The notes below the pieces were generated by a model. The model was not told the origin of the DNA. It ran no database searches and was given only the letters and a program-made list of their open reading frames with translations. A program made the translations under genes and the position numbers. 64,000 nt of DNA. Source: Helicobacter sp. 12S02634-8. Lineage in GTDB: Bacteria > Campylobacterota > Campylobacteria > Campylobacterales > Helicobacteraceae. This document shows, one piece after another, positions 44,135-53,709 of the stretch. Position 1 is the stretch's first letter. Each line of letters opens with the position of its first letter. The stretch lies in assembly GCF_002272865.1 (NCBI RefSeq), contig NZ_MLAP01000009.1:1-64000 (forward strand), given 5' to 3'.

Positions 44135-44752
44135 ATGGTGATCCGTCGTTCTTTTGGTTTTTGCGCTTCTCATATCGTGCGTAATTGCACTTCTCAAAGG
44201 TGCGCAAATAGTATCCACGGGCATAATTATAAAGTTGAAATTTTTATCACTGCGAGCTCTCTTGATAGTGCGGGTATGGTGCTTGATTTTGGGCTTTTTA
44301 AAACTCAGATTGCTGATTTTATTGATGGCTTTGACCACGCCCATCATTTTTGGGATAAAGAGTCTTTGGAATTTAGGGACTTTATTGATAAGTATTCTGC
44401 TCGCTATGTTGAACTCTCTGTCAATCCGAGTGCTGAAAACTATGCTTTGGTGCTGTTGTTTTATATCGATAAATTTTTAGAAGCAAGTGCATTTGCTAAC
44501 TCTGAGGGTGCGCTGCAAGTAGCGAGCGTGCGTGTTCATGAAACAGACCACGGGTATGCTGAAGCTTTCAGGGCTGATTTGGAAAATCCTGCTTTGATGG
44601 GGCATATCCATTGGGATACACTGAAGTTTTCTGAAGCGATATGTCTTGAGTGGAAAGACCCCCAAATGCTCCATAAACTCAAGACCTACCATCAAAACCC
44701 CCATACACAAGAAAAGCCCTTCAAAAACTCCACACCCCCCCATCAAGTATAG
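44135..44752 (+). CDS. queD: 6-carboxy-5,6,7,8-tetrahydropterin synthase
   Basis: Second step of 7-cyano-7-deazaguanine (queuosine precursor) synthesis. Zinc histidines are in FCASHIVRNC and the HGHNYKVEIF motif; the catalytic cysteine is in the SQRCANS segment. 205 residues, longer than the ~120-residue E. coli form because of an extended C-terminal domain ending in a Pro/His-rich tail. ATG follows AGAGGAG; the upstream TTG in frame is ignored. queE starts at its stop. Confidence 0.92.
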   Translation: MVIRRSFGFCASHIVRNCTSQRCANSIHGHNYKVEIFITASSLDSAGMVLDFGLFKTQIADFIDGFDHAHHFWDKESLEFRDFIDKYSARYVELSVNPSAENYALVLLFYIDKFLEASAFANSEGALQVASVRVHETDHGYAEAFRADLENPALMGHIHWDTLKFSEAICLEWKDPQMLHKLKTYHQNPHTQEKPFKNSTPPHQV

Positions 44753-44754
44753 TG

Positions 44755-45507
44755 ATGTTGGCTGTTTCTGAGATATTTTATAGCTTGCAAGGTGAGGGTG
44801 AGTTTATCGGCACTCCGAGTGTGTTTGTCCGATTGGGCGGGTGTAATTTGCGTTGTGAGGGCTTTGGAGTGAGGGGATCTTTGGGGTCAAGGGAGTTTAT
44901 AGGCTGTGATAGTATCTATGCAGCCCATTATGCCTTTGCCAAAGAGTGGCGCTCTTTTGAAACCTCTGCTTTATTGATTAAAGAGATCAAGTCTTTAGGC
45001 AAGCATTTATTTGATATCATCATCACAGGTGGAGAGCCGAGCTTGCATTTTAGCAATCCCATCTTGCTCCAGACTATGGAGTATTTTTTGCAAAAGGGAC
45101 ATCGCATTTGTGTTGAGAGCAATGGCAGTGTGCCTTTTGTATTTGATAGTATTTTAAAGCAGCTATATTTTACCTTGAGCGTGAAGCTAAGCAATTCCGG
45201 TGAGCCCATCAGCAAACGTCTTAAAATCCCAGTGATCCAATCGATCATTGATAATGCTAAAAATGTCGTATTCAAGTTTGTCTTAAACGCGACAATGTGC
45301 CAAGAAGCAAAAGCCCTCCAAGAGATCAAAGCCTTGCTTGCAAGCTTGCGCCTTAAGGGCAATCAAATATTTTTAATGCCCCAAGGGACAACACCTCATG
45401 AGCTTGATACAAATATCCAAGCCATCTATCCACTTTGTCTGCAAGAGGGCTTTTGCCTTTCTGATAGGCTGCATATACGCATATGGGGGGATAAAAGAGG
45501 CTTTTAA
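44755..45507 (+). CDS. queE: 7-carboxy-7-deazaguanine synthase
   Basis: Radical SAM enzyme forming CDG from CPH4 in the queuosine pathway. Iron-sulfur cysteines are in GGCNLRCEGF and, after a 12-16 residue insertion, ...FIGCDS, the expanded-spacing motif typical of QueE; the TGGEPSL motif binds SAM. About 250 residues. ATG 44755 with GTG one codon before, overlapping the queD stop. Last gene before a convergent gap with gpmI. Confidence 0.93.
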   Translation: MLAVSEIFYSLQGEGEFIGTPSVFVRLGGCNLRCEGFGVRGSLGSREFIGCDSIYAAHYAFAKEWRSFETSALLIKEIKSLGKHLFDIIITGGEPSLHFSNPILLQTMEYFLQKGHRICVESNGSVPFVFDSILKQLYFTLSVKLSNSGEPISKRLKIPVIQSIIDNAKNVVFKFVLNATMCQEAKALQEIKALLASLRLKGNQIFLMPQGTTPHELDTNIQAIYPLCLQEGFCLSDRLHIRIWGDKRGF

Positions 45508-45593
45508 TCTCTGGATAGATAAGGGGATAGAGCTAGGCGTATGACTCAAGAAAATCAAAGAAAATTAAAGAGAGCCAAAACGCAAGCTAGAGA

Positions 45594-47072
45594 TTAAAAT
45601 AAAGGTGCATCCATTTCTTGGGGCTTTGGCAGGTCTAAGAGCTTTAAGATTGTAGGAGCGATATGATTCAAGCCCCCATCACAGATATGTTCTACCCCTT
45701 TTGCCATCAAGAAACAATACACATCGCCGATTGTATGATTGGTGAGTGTGTTGCCAGCATCATCTTTCATCTCCTCGCAGTTCCCGTGATCGCTTGTAAT
45801 CAGCACAGCATAATCAAGCTTTTGTGCAGCTTGGAGAATCTTGCCTAGTTCTGTATCGAGCGCTTCTATGGCCTTGATCGCTGCTTGCATATTGCCTGTA
45901 TGCCCGACCATATCGCCATTAGCAAAATTTACCACGATAAAGTCTGTCCCCATTTGCATGAACTCTATGACCACCTTGCCTACTTCTTGCGCGCTCATTT
46001 GTGGGCAAAGATCATAGGTCTTGACTTTAGGGCTTGGGATCAGCACGCGGCTTTCATTGATAAAAGGCTCTTCTATGCCACCATTGAAGAAAAATGTCAC
46101 ATGCGCGTATTTTTCTGTTTCGGCTGTATGGGCTTGTGTGAGGTTTGCTTGGGCGATGACTTCAGCGAGCGTGTTTTGGACTTTTTCTTTAGGGAAAAGC
46201 ACAGGAAGTGGGAATGTATGGTCATAGCAAGTCATTGTAACGATTTGTAGTTTGCAATATTTAGTGCGTTTAAACCCCTCAAAATCAGGCTTAAAAAGGG
46301 CTTCAATGATTTCTCTGACGCGATCGCTCCTAAAATTCGTGCATAAAAATCCATCGCCATCTTCTGCGCCTTTATAACCATTAAAACTAGCTGGCAAGAT
46401 AAATTCATCGGTGATATTTTGTGCATACATCGATTCGATATAAGCTCCCACTTCTAGCTCGCTAGGGTTTGCCCCTCTTAGCATACTTTCATAAGCTAGC
46501 GCAATCCTCTCCCAGCGCTTATCTCTATCCATTGTATAAAATCGCCCAGCAATCGTAGCGATTTGGATATTTTCACAACAGATAGCAAGGACTTGCTCTA
46601 AATATTTGAGTGCGCTTTTAGGGAGGACATCTCGCCCATCAGTGATGAGATGGAGCCAGACCTTTTTGCCTTTAGAAGAAGCAAGTTTGGCAAGAGAGAG
46701 GAGATGGTCTAAATGCGAATGCACCCCTCCATCGCTTGCAAGCCCGCATAAATGGATTGTATCAGAGCTTGTAAAGAGTTGTTGGAGTGCGGGATTGTTT
46801 TGGATTGTGTTGTCTTGGATCGATAGAGAGATTTTTACAAGGTCTTGATAGAGGATTCTGCCTGCTCCCATACACATATGTCCCACTTCAGAATTACCCA
46901 TCTGCCCCTCAGGCAGCCCCACGCTCATGCCATAGGTTTTAATGAGAGAGTGGGGGAGGTGGGCAAACATCCAATCATAAGTGGGCTTTTTGGCGTGATA
47001 AAAGGCATTGTATTGGGTTTTGGGGCTATGACCCACCCCATCAGTGATGATCAAAACTGATTTTTGTGCCAT
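45594..47072 (-). CDS. gpmI: 2,3-bisphosphoglycerate-independent phosphoglycerate mutase
   Basis: Mn-dependent glycolytic/gluconeogenic mutase of the alkaline phosphatase superfamily, about 492 residues. The phosphorylated serine lies in [11 protein letters not shown] (about 60-70), and metal ligands are seen in [25 protein letters not shown] and [13 protein letters not shown] 47072 after AAGGAAAGACA; 13 upstream in-frame residues have no counterpart. Terminal MDAPLF is family-typical. Convergent with queE. Confidence 0.95.
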   Translation of the reverse strand: MAQKSVLIITDGVGHSPKTQYNAFYHAKKPTYDWMFAHLPHSLIKTYGMSVGLPEGQMGNSEVGHMCMGAGRILYQDLVKISLSIQDNTIQNNPALQQLFTSSDTIHLCGLASDGGVHSHLDHLLSLAKLASSKGKKVWLHLITDGRDVLPKSALKYLEQVLAICCENIQIATIAGRFYTMDRDKRWERIALAYESMLRGANPSELEVGAYIESMYAQNITDEFILPASFNGYKGAEDGDGFLCTNFRSDRVREIIEALFKPDFEGFKRTKYCKLQIVTMTCYDHTFPLPVLFPKEKVQNTLAEVIAQANLTQAHTAETEKYAHVTFFFNGGIEEPFINESRVLIPSPKVKTYDLCPQMSAQEVGKVVIEFMQMGTDFIVVNFANGDMVGHTGNMQAAIKAIEALDTELGKILQAAQKLDYAVLITSDHGNCEEMKDDAGNTLTNHTIGDVYCFLMAKGVEHICDGGLNHIAPTILKLLDLPKPQEMDAPLF

Positions 47073-47142
47073 TGTCTTTCCTTTGTTGCCTTGTTTGTTG
47101 GCATTGCTCACTTTTTGTGTCGTTATTGTAACTCAAAATTTT

Positions 47143-47835
47143 TTAAGGTTCGGGCATAATGAATATTTTTTCTTGTTTGCGTGGTGGTTGTGCGGGCGTG
47201 ATTTTAGTGTTTTGGAGTTCTTTGATGGTCTTTTTGATTGTTTTATTTTTGTCTTCAAGCTCGATTTTTGTCGTGTTGTTATGGATTTTGGTATATTTGG
47301 GGATAAAACTGCGGAGCTTGAGGACATTGAGCTTGATGTCTTCATAATAGCTTTCAGCTAGTTTGTTGTTGTGCTTGTTTTTTTCCCAGCTAAAGCCTTT
47401 GTTATAGGATTTGATCATATTTTTGTAGTTGCCATTGCGCGTTTTTTGCCAAAAGAGCAGATTGTCTAAAGCGACCTTAGAGGCAAATTCATTATCCCGC
47501 ATTAAAAGCTCGCCCACGAGGTTGCGATTGAAACTAGTGTCTTTGTATTTGCTGTATTTTTTGATGACCCCAGGGATATGGGCGTGGTAGATTCCAGCGC
47601 TTGGATCAGAGAAATTGACCATATACTCCCCCGCGCACGATTCCTTCCAAGCAATCGCTGCCATCGTATAGCCTAACCCCTTGGGTGCGCCATATTTATA
47701 AGCATATAAAATGACCTTTTTTTGTTTATCGCTGAAATTTTTGGGATCGACACATTTGCCTGTGATCTGATGGAGAGGGAGCTCTGCATATATTGGAACC
47801 AAAAACATCAAGATAATCAGGAATATTTTTAGCAA
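47143..47835 (-). CDS. Exported lysozyme/transglycosylase-like protein with basic linker
   Basis: Signal peptide (MLKIFLIILMFLVPIYA) then about 150 residues with a glutamate-containing motif (AIAWKESCAGEYMVNFSDPSAGIYHAHIPGV) that resembles an SLT/lysozyme active site, although the fold cannot be proved from reading; the last ~70 residues are Lys/Asn/Thr-rich and probably disordered (KTIKKTIKELQNTKI). The start codon seems to be TTG after AAAGGGG; an ATG ten codons later would cut the signal peptide. It lies upstream of gpmI and is divergent from glyS. Likely a periplasmic peptidoglycan enzyme. Confidence 0.65.
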   Translation of the reverse strand: MLKIFLIILMFLVPIYAELPLHQITGKCVDPKNFSDKQKKVILYAYKYGAPKGLGYTMAAIAWKESCAGEYMVNFSDPSAGIYHAHIPGVIKKYSKYKDTSFNRNLVGELLMRDNEFASKVALDNLLFWQKTRNGNYKNMIKSYNKGFSWEKNKHNNKLAESYYEDIKLNVLKLRSFIPKYTKIHNNTTKIELEDKNKTIKKTIKELQNTKITPAQPPRKQEKIFIMPEP

Positions 47836-47901
47836 TCAACCCCTTTTTGGTATATGCATGACCTTGTCAATGGGATAAAACCTTTTTAAGTTCAAGGGGT
47901 A

Positions 47902-47907
47902 TATAAT
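47902..47907 (+). promoter_or_regulatory. glyS: TATAAT -10 box before glyS
   Basis: A perfect TATAAT in GGTATATAATAC. Transcription would start at about 47914 and give a leader of roughly 100 bases that holds the two mini-ORFs described separately. Confidence 0.55.
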
Positions 47908-47918
47908 ACAAAAAGATA

Positions 47919-47975
47919 ATGAATAAACCTAATGTCCCAAAAATGGAGCTATCCAGACTGATAATAGAGGGATAA
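47919..47975 (+). other. 18-codon mini-ORF in the glyS leader
   Basis: ATG-started frame MNKPNVPKMELSRLIIEG ending TAA just before the second mini-ORF. Only one glycine codon, so control by glycyl-tRNA stalling is not obvious. No strong ribosome site is visible. Confidence 0.25.
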
Positions 47976-48017
47976 ATGATAAAAATCCAGACAGATATGC
48001 CAAAGGAGTGTGTTTGA
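47976..48017 (+). other. 13-codon mini-ORF overlapping the glyS start
   Basis: Frame MIKIQTDMPKECV whose TGA overlaps the glyS TTG start (TTGA), and whose last codons contain the AAGGAG of glyS. The arrangement is the same as the metN mini-ORF: an upstream frame that ends on the start of a gene with a non-ATG codon. Possibly couples translation of glyS to the leader. Confidence 0.35.
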
Positions 48018-50065
48018 ATACAGAAAAATTATTGATAGAAATCCTTGTTGAAGAACTCCCTGCAAAGCCCTTTCTCAAGGAGTTTGGCAATATAGCAGAC
48101 AAGTGGCGCGCAGCGCTTAGGCCATATAATTTATCCAGCGAGCCTGAGATATTTTTTACCCCCAGACGCATTGTGGTATTTGACCGAGCATTTCCACTCA
48201 CCACTGCAGCGCATGAAGAAGAGTTGTTTGGCCCACCTGTGAGTATCGCTTATGTGGGTGGCGATCCTAAAAATCCTTTGAGTAAGGCAGGGGAGAGCTT
48301 TTGCAAAAAATGTGGCATAGAGGCTAGAGAGCTAGCACACACAACAAAAGAGGGCAAAGAAGTGCTGTATTTTTCTAAACATATCGCAGGGGTGCATACA
48401 GATACATTTTTGCCCTCTGTAGTGATGGGATTTTTAGAAAGTCTGCATTTTGGCAAGTCGATGCGATGGGGGAGTGTCAAAGAGAGCTTTATCCGTCCTA
48501 TCAGAAATATCTGTATTCTCTTTGGCAAGCAAGATATTCTTATGCAAGCTTATGGCTTCCAAGCACAAAGAGCGACAAAAATCCACCCAGACAAGAGCTT
48601 TGAGTGGCAGAAAGTCGCTAGCGTGTCTGAGTATTTTGATACCTTAAAACAAGGCTGTGTGATCCTCTCTCAAGAAGAGCGCAGAGCAATGATTCTTTCA
48701 CAAATCCAAGCTATCGAGCAAAATAAAGGTATTTGTGTGGAGATTGATTCAGGGCTTTTAGAAGAAATCATCGCTATCACAGAATACCCCCGAGCCTTGT
48801 ATGGTGAGTTTGATGCAGAGTTTTTGGCACTCCCTGAAGAAGTCATCATCACTTCCATGCGAGAAAATCAACGTTATTTTGCACTCAAAAAAGGCAACGC
48901 CCTCCATAATGGCTTTGTTGTTGTGAGTAATTCGACTGCCCTTGATACGCAAAAGATTGTCTTAGGGAATCAAAAAGTTCTCAAAGCGCGTTTGGCCGAT
49001 GCGATGTTTTTCTATCGTAATGACCTAAAAAGCCCACTGAATTCAGATAGATTGTGCGAGGTGCGCTTTGTGGAGGGGTTGGGAAGCTTGGCTGATAAGG
49101 TCATGCGCGAGAAAAAGATTGCTCTATTTTTGCTAGAAAAATATAAAAATATCTTGCCTATACCCCTCTCAAAAGTGCAAGATATGATGGTGCATACTTT
49201 AGATATTGCTAAGGCCGATTTACTCAGTGAGATGGTGTATGAATTCCCCGAACTGCAGGGCTTGATGGGGTATTATTATGCCAAAGCACAAGGTGAAGCC
49301 CCTAGCATTGCTTTAGCGCTCAAAGAGCAATACCTCCCTACAGGCGAGGACTCTCCCTTGCCCTCTGAGCTATTTGGGGGCATTGTAGCCCTTGTTGGCA
49401 AGCTTGATAGTATTTTTGCACTCTTTAGCATAGGCAAATCCCCCACAGGCTCTAAAGACCCCTTTGGTCTTCGGCGCGCTGCAGCAGGCGTGCTGAAGAT
49501 TATTTTGCACTATCAGCTCCCTTTGCGTTTGGATACAGATCTCAAAAGCGTTTTTGAATCTGTGGGCTATGCGTCATTTGATCTTGGTTTGTTGGAAGAA
49601 TTTTTTCTTGAGCGCCTTTTGGGGATCGTGGGCTTGAATCCTTCGTTGTATCGGAGTGTTTTGGGAGCAGGAGAGCGAGATGTGTGCCAGATTGTATGCA
49701 AGTCTTTTGCTCTCAATCAATTTTTTGAAAACTCCAACAAAGAAGCATTTATCAGCACTTTTAAACGTTTGGCTAATATCACTAAAGATATCCAAACACT
49801 CCAGCCCATCTCTCCTAGCCTATTCAAGCAGCCCGAAGAAATCCAACTTTATGAAGCTTATAGCGCTATCAAACAAAGAGAATTTGCTAGTATCGATACA
49901 CAGATCCAGACATTATTTGCCCTCAAAGATCCTTTGGATATATTTTTCCAAAATGTGCTTGTCAATGACGCAGATACGGCCATCAGAGAGAATCGCAAAA
50001 ATCTGATTTTTGGTATTTATCAGGAATTTTTGCAAATAGGGGACATCAAAGAGATTGCATTTTAG
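48014..50065 (+). CDS. glyS: Glycyl-tRNA synthetase beta subunit
   Basis: Beta subunit of the heterotetrameric alpha2-beta2 glycyl-tRNA synthetase; the alpha subunit glyQ is not in the window. The N terminus LLIEILVEELPAKPF, the middle GSKDPFGLRRAAAGVLKI and the C-terminal VLVNDADTAIRENRKNLI are family signatures. 683 residues. The start is TTG 48014, five bases after AAGGAG; GTG 48008 lies inside that ribosome site. The porin gene follows 18 bases after the stop. Confidence 0.95.
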   Translation: MNTEKLLIEILVEELPAKPFLKEFGNIADKWRAALRPYNLSSEPEIFFTPRRIVVFDRAFPLTTAAHEEELFGPPVSIAYVGGDPKNPLSKAGESFCKKCGIEARELAHTTKEGKEVLYFSKHIAGVHTDTFLPSVVMGFLESLHFGKSMRWGSVKESFIRPIRNICILFGKQDILMQAYGFQAQRATKIHPDKSFEWQKVASVSEYFDTLKQGCVILSQEERRAMILSQIQAIEQNKGICVEIDSGLLEEIIAITEYPRALYGEFDAEFLALPEEVIITSMRENQRYFALKKGNALHNGFVVVSNSTALDTQKIVLGNQKVLKARLADAMFFYRNDLKSPLNSDRLCEVRFVEGLGSLADKVMREKKIALFLLEKYKNILPIPLSKVQDMMVHTLDIAKADLLSEMVYEFPELQGLMGYYYAKAQGEAPSIALALKEQYLPTGEDSPLPSELFGGIVALVGKLDSIFALFSIGKSPTGSKDPFGLRRAAAGVLKIILHYQLPLRLDTDLKSVFESVGYASFDLGLLEEFFLERLLGIVGLNPSLYRSVLGAGERDVCQIVCKSFALNQFFENSNKEAFISTFKRLANITKDIQTLQPISPSLFKQPEEIQLYEAYSAIKQREFASIDTQIQTLFALKDPLDIFFQNVLVNDADTAIRENRKNLIFGIYQEFLQIGDIKEIAF

Positions 50066-50083
50066 GGACAATGGATAGCAAAA

Positions 50084-51334
50084 ATGGCTTTTAAATTTGG
50101 CTTTTTTGCCCTTTTGGTGCTTTGTTTGGGGTGTTTGCAAGCAGAAAATGGGACAAAAGACTTCCAAGCACAAGCGGGATTTTTTAGCTCTTGGGGCTTG
50201 GGGCGTTATGGCACAGACCCACTCAAAGGCGGATATAGCAATGTTTTTGGGACATTTTCTTGGCAGAGTCGGAGTTTTGGGGGTTTTGACTTTGGGGTGG
50301 GCGTGAGTGCATCGGGGCTTTTGTATCGGGTCAAAAGTCAAGATATCTATGCAGATATACGCACAAATCCCATTGGCATTGGCTTTCGTATCAATAACGA
50401 TGAGGCCAAAGACTTTCGATATACAAGCACGGGGTTTTTGCTCCATACGCTTTTTGCGCGGTATCAAAATCAATGGGGGAGCTTGCAAATGGGGCGATTC
50501 CCCCTTGAGCTTGCTTGGGTGGGTGATTATATCGAAGGTATCAAGGTCAGCATTGATAAATTTGAAGATTGGCATATCCAAGCAGGGTGGTTTGACAAGC
50601 AAGCTTATAGCGATGCTGAAGAAAATGTCAATTTTGGCTATATCAAGCATTGGTATGAAGATTATGAGGGTTATGCGATCAAAAATAACTATTTTTTAGA
50701 TATTGCATACAACCATAGATGGTTGGATTTGAATTTGTATTATAATTATTTTGATACTTTGCTGGGGGTGCTGGGTATCAAGACAGATTGGTATTTTGCT
50801 TATCATCGCTTGCAGTTTGTGACGCATATGCATTATGCGTGGGTGGGGGCGAGTGCTCAAAGGAGTGATTTGTGTGCGTATTCTGATGCGCTCCAAGCAG
50901 GGCTTGCTTGCTATGTGCCTGATAGTATGGGGCGTGTGATGGGGTATTTATGGCAACTCCAGCAGACTCTTAGCTATGAGGGATTTGAATTTGCTATCGG
51001 TTATTTGCAAAATGACAAGAAAAATGCGACAAATAATTTGCCCATTTATGCTGATGATAACCCCTTAGAATACAATACCGTTGTCTATGGCGAGGGCGCA
51101 GCAACGATGTATGCTATCTTGAAGTTCCAATACGCTAGCAAGTATTTTGCAGCCCTCAAATATGGCTTGAGCGATTATGGCTATGATGGTGAGAGAAGTT
51201 CTCAATCCCAATTCAACGCCATTACAGGTATCGATTATAGGCGAGTGAAATTTTCTTTGGGCTATATCAATATCGATGACAAAAATGGCTATCGCAACAA
51301 TATCACGAAGTTTTGGATAGGTTTTAAATTTTGA
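50084..51334 (+). CDS. Outer-membrane porin-like protein (Hof/OprD type)
   Basis: Signal peptide (about 1-20, LLVLCLGCLQA) then about 395 residues of alternating polar and aromatic residues consistent with a beta-barrel, ending in the outer-membrane signature IGFKF with C-terminal phenylalanine. Conserved-looking phrases LGRYGTDPLKGGYSN, LLHTLFARYQNQWGSLQMGRF suit the Helicobacter Hof/OprD-like porin family. It may supply substrate entry beside the metal-efflux operon, but whether it belongs to it is unknown; the start has only a poor ribosome site, so coupling to glyS is possible. Confidence 0.75.
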   Translation: MAFKFGFFALLVLCLGCLQAENGTKDFQAQAGFFSSWGLGRYGTDPLKGGYSNVFGTFSWQSRSFGGFDFGVGVSASGLLYRVKSQDIYADIRTNPIGIGFRINNDEAKDFRYTSTGFLLHTLFARYQNQWGSLQMGRFPLELAWVGDYIEGIKVSIDKFEDWHIQAGWFDKQAYSDAEENVNFGYIKHWYEDYEGYAIKNNYFLDIAYNHRWLDLNLYYNYFDTLLGVLGIKTDWYFAYHRLQFVTHMHYAWVGASAQRSDLCAYSDALQAGLACYVPDSMGRVMGYLWQLQQTLSYEGFEFAIGYLQNDKKNATNNLPIYADDNPLEYNTVVYGEGAATMYAILKFQYASKYFAALKYGLSDYGYDGERSSQSQFNAITGIDYRRVKFSLGYINIDDKNGYRNNITKFWIGFKF

Positions 51335-51400
51335 CAATAGATTGACACAAAGATAATGATTTTATTGTTTAATTGTTTTTTTAATTTTCTCGGAGTTGTG

Positions 51401-52657
51401 ATGATCGGATTGAGAGCGATTTTTATTTGGTGTTTGTTGTTGGTTTCTGCGTTTTCTTATGAGATGAGTCTTGCTGCATTTAGCAAAGCCATAGAAGCCA
51501 ATTCGATTGCGCTCATCGGCAAAAAGGCTGAGTTTGCTAGCTTGCTTGAAGACCAGAGGTCTTTGATTGCTTGGGATTATCCTTATGTAGAAACAGATGT
51601 TTCTATGGCAAAAAATAACGCCAATAAAATGGCCCCTCAGACTACAGCCCTTTTAATGCTTATCCCCAAGCTCCCTTGGGTCAGCACAATGCTCTATCAA
51701 AGCCTCCATATCAAGACGATCCAATACAAAAAAAGCTATGAATTGAGTAAAAATCTTACTTTTATCGCAGCCAAACGGCTCTATCTCAACTACACAATCA
51801 CCAAAGAAAAATACGATATCTACACCCAAAGAGAAAACAACTACCTCTCTCAGCTCAATATCGCAAAACAAAAGGTCAATGCAGGTAGTATGTCGCAAAA
51901 AGACTATATCAATTTCAAAAATTCTTATCTGGAATCGCGTCTGGCTAAAACGCAGGTTGCTTCTATGTTGATTGATTTAGAAAAGACATTAGACACGCTC
52001 ATAGCCCGCACGAGCCCTGATGTTTTTGATACGCCTTTAGCGCCTGTGATGACACAAGATATTAAAGTTACAGGGCTTTCTTTTGGGTATGTGAAGATCG
52101 AAGATAGTGCCCTCAAGCAGATTTTAGACCATTCTCTTTATGTTGATATCATCGACTTGAGCGCTAAGGATTATCAGACCAATGCCAAACTAGCCAATCG
52201 CGACCGATTCAATACCTTAGAAATCGGCGCAGGAGTAGAAAATGTCAATGATGCGACAAATATTTCTTTGAAATTCCAGATCCCCTTGCCAGTTACGCCT
52301 AAAAATACCCACCTCAAAAGAAAATATATGGAACTCCAAAGTGGGGCTTTAGCACAAAGTGAAGTCATCAAGAGAAATATTCGTATCCAAACCCACTCTT
52401 ATATCGACCAGCTCAAAAATAAGGAAAAATACATCGAAATACAAAAAGAAAATATCCAAAACAAAAAACATCTGATGGAAATGGGCAAAATCGCTTATGA
52501 ATCCCAAAAAATAGGACTTTTTGAATATCTGATCTATCAAAATTCTTATATGGACGCACTCATTGCTTTAGCTGAAGCTAAACTTGATTATGTCAATACC
52601 ACAGCCTTGCTAGAAGAAGCGCTCGGTCAGAGTCTAAATTCAGGAGAACATCAATGA
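51401..52657 (+). CDS. cznC: Outer-membrane factor of metal efflux pump (TolC-like)
   Basis: TolC-family channel for the tripartite cation efflux pump. Signal peptide (MIGLRAIFIWCLLLVSAFS), then two coiled-coil helical hairpins (about 95-190 and 310-400; heptad-like AAKRLYLNYTITKEKYDIYTQ and QTHSYIDQLKNKEKYIEIQKEN). About 418 residues. The ATG at 51401 follows GGAG; the ATG at 51356 would add 15 residues. Symbol given from position: in H. pylori the genes between glyS and HP0968 are cznCBA. Overlaps cznB (ATGA). Confidence 0.85.
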   Translation: MIGLRAIFIWCLLLVSAFSYEMSLAAFSKAIEANSIALIGKKAEFASLLEDQRSLIAWDYPYVETDVSMAKNNANKMAPQTTALLMLIPKLPWVSTMLYQSLHIKTIQYKKSYELSKNLTFIAAKRLYLNYTITKEKYDIYTQRENNYLSQLNIAKQKVNAGSMSQKDYINFKNSYLESRLAKTQVASMLIDLEKTLDTLIARTSPDVFDTPLAPVMTQDIKVTGLSFGYVKIEDSALKQILDHSLYVDIIDLSAKDYQTNAKLANRDRFNTLEIGAGVENVNDATNISLKFQIPLPVTPKNTHLKRKYMELQSGALAQSEVIKRNIRIQTHSYIDQLKNKEKYIEIQKENIQNKKHLMEMGKIAYESQKIGLFEYLIYQNSYMDALIALAEAKLDYVNTTALLEEALGQSLNSGEHQ

Positions 52658-53709
52658 AAAAATGGTTGCTTATAGCCGTATTTGTCCCATTTTTATGGGG
52701 GTATGAACCCATCAAAATATCCCAAGCCCAGCTTGATGATTTGGGTATCACTCTCATTTCTGTCAATGAGGGCATAGAGAGTTTGGGATTGCCCTTTAAT
52801 GCGTATATTGACTTTGATAACAAAAGCTCAACAACGCAAAGCTCTAGCTTTGATGCTATCGTTACAGCGCTTTATCGGCGAGAGGGCGAGAGTATCAAAG
52901 AGGGCGAGGCAATTTGTGAGATCAGCTCTATTGACCTCAATAATCTCTATTTTGAACTCCAAAACACCCAAAACAAGCTCAAAGTTGCCAAAGATGTGAC
53001 CCAAAAAGATCAAGAACTCTACAAAGCAGGTGTGATTTCTAAGCGCGAATACCAAACAAGCTATCTTGCTAGCCAAGAGATGGAGCTTAAAGTCAAGCAG
53101 ATACAATCGACTTTCAAAGGATTTGGTATCGATCCCAAAGAGCCTAAGGGCAAATATGGCTTCCGTGTGGTCGCGCAAGATAGCGGTATTTTGTCTGTAG
53201 CGCCCAAAAATACAGGAGAAAAAATCCCTGCCTTCACGACTTATATCCGTATCACCAAGAGCAAGGATTTATTAGGCAGGATAAAAATCCCCATCAGTAT
53301 GTCAAAATACATCAAAAAGGGCTCAGAGGTCTTTGATGAAGAGGGCAAAAAAATTGGTGTGATCGAATCGATTTCTGTCGTGCTTGATAAGGCTTCAAAT
53401 GCGATTTTAGCCACTGCGCTGCTCCAGCACGGGAATTTTCGTGTTGGCGAGATGATTGATGTGTATATTGAGGGTATGAAACCACAAGATTCTATAGCAA
53501 TCCCCTCCAATGCCCTCATCAAAAATGGCAAAGATTATTTGGTGTTTGTCCGCACACAAGAGGGATTTATGCCCACGCCTGTGCAAGTGATTGAAGAACG
53601 CGATAATCTATTTATCATCAGCGACAAACAAATCAAACAAGGCGCTCAAATAGCCTCTGGCGCACTCATTGCCCTCAAAGGTATTATCAATAACATAGGT
53701 GAAGAATAA
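52654..53709 (+). CDS. cznB: Membrane fusion protein of metal efflux pump
   Basis: Periplasmic adaptor (HlyD/CusB type, 351 residues). Signal sequence (MKKWLLIAVFVPFLWG), a biotinyl-lipoyl-like split domain around IVTALYRREGESIKEGEAICEISS (about 70-92), a long helical hairpin (LNNLYFELQNTQNKLKVAKDV) and a C-terminal beta region with RIKIPISMSKYI. Couples the RND pump to the outer-membrane channel. One-base overlap with cznA (TAATG). Confidence 0.92.
   Translation: MKKWLLIAVFVPFLWGYEPIKISQAQLDDLGITLISVNEGIESLGLPFNAYIDFDNKSSTTQSSSFDAIVTALYRREGESIKEGEAICEISSIDLNNLYFELQNTQNKLKVAKDVTQKDQELYKAGVISKREYQTSYLASQEMELKVKQIQSTFKGFGIDPKEPKGKYGFRVVAQDSGILSVAPKNTGEKIPAFTTYIRITKSKDLLGRIKIPISMSKYIKKGSEVFDEEGKKIGVIESISVVLDKASNAILATALLQHGNFRVGEMIDVYIEGMKPQDSIAIPSNALIKNGKDYLVFVRTQEGFMPTPVQVIEERDNLFIISDKQIKQGAQIASGALIALKGIINNIGEE

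Noticed and set aside
45502-45599. 11-bp inverted repeat TTTTAATCTCT around the queE-gpmI gap as a mobile-element boundary
   Set aside because: The arms coincide with the C-terminal codons and stops of two convergent genes and are only 11 bases long; chance is likely.
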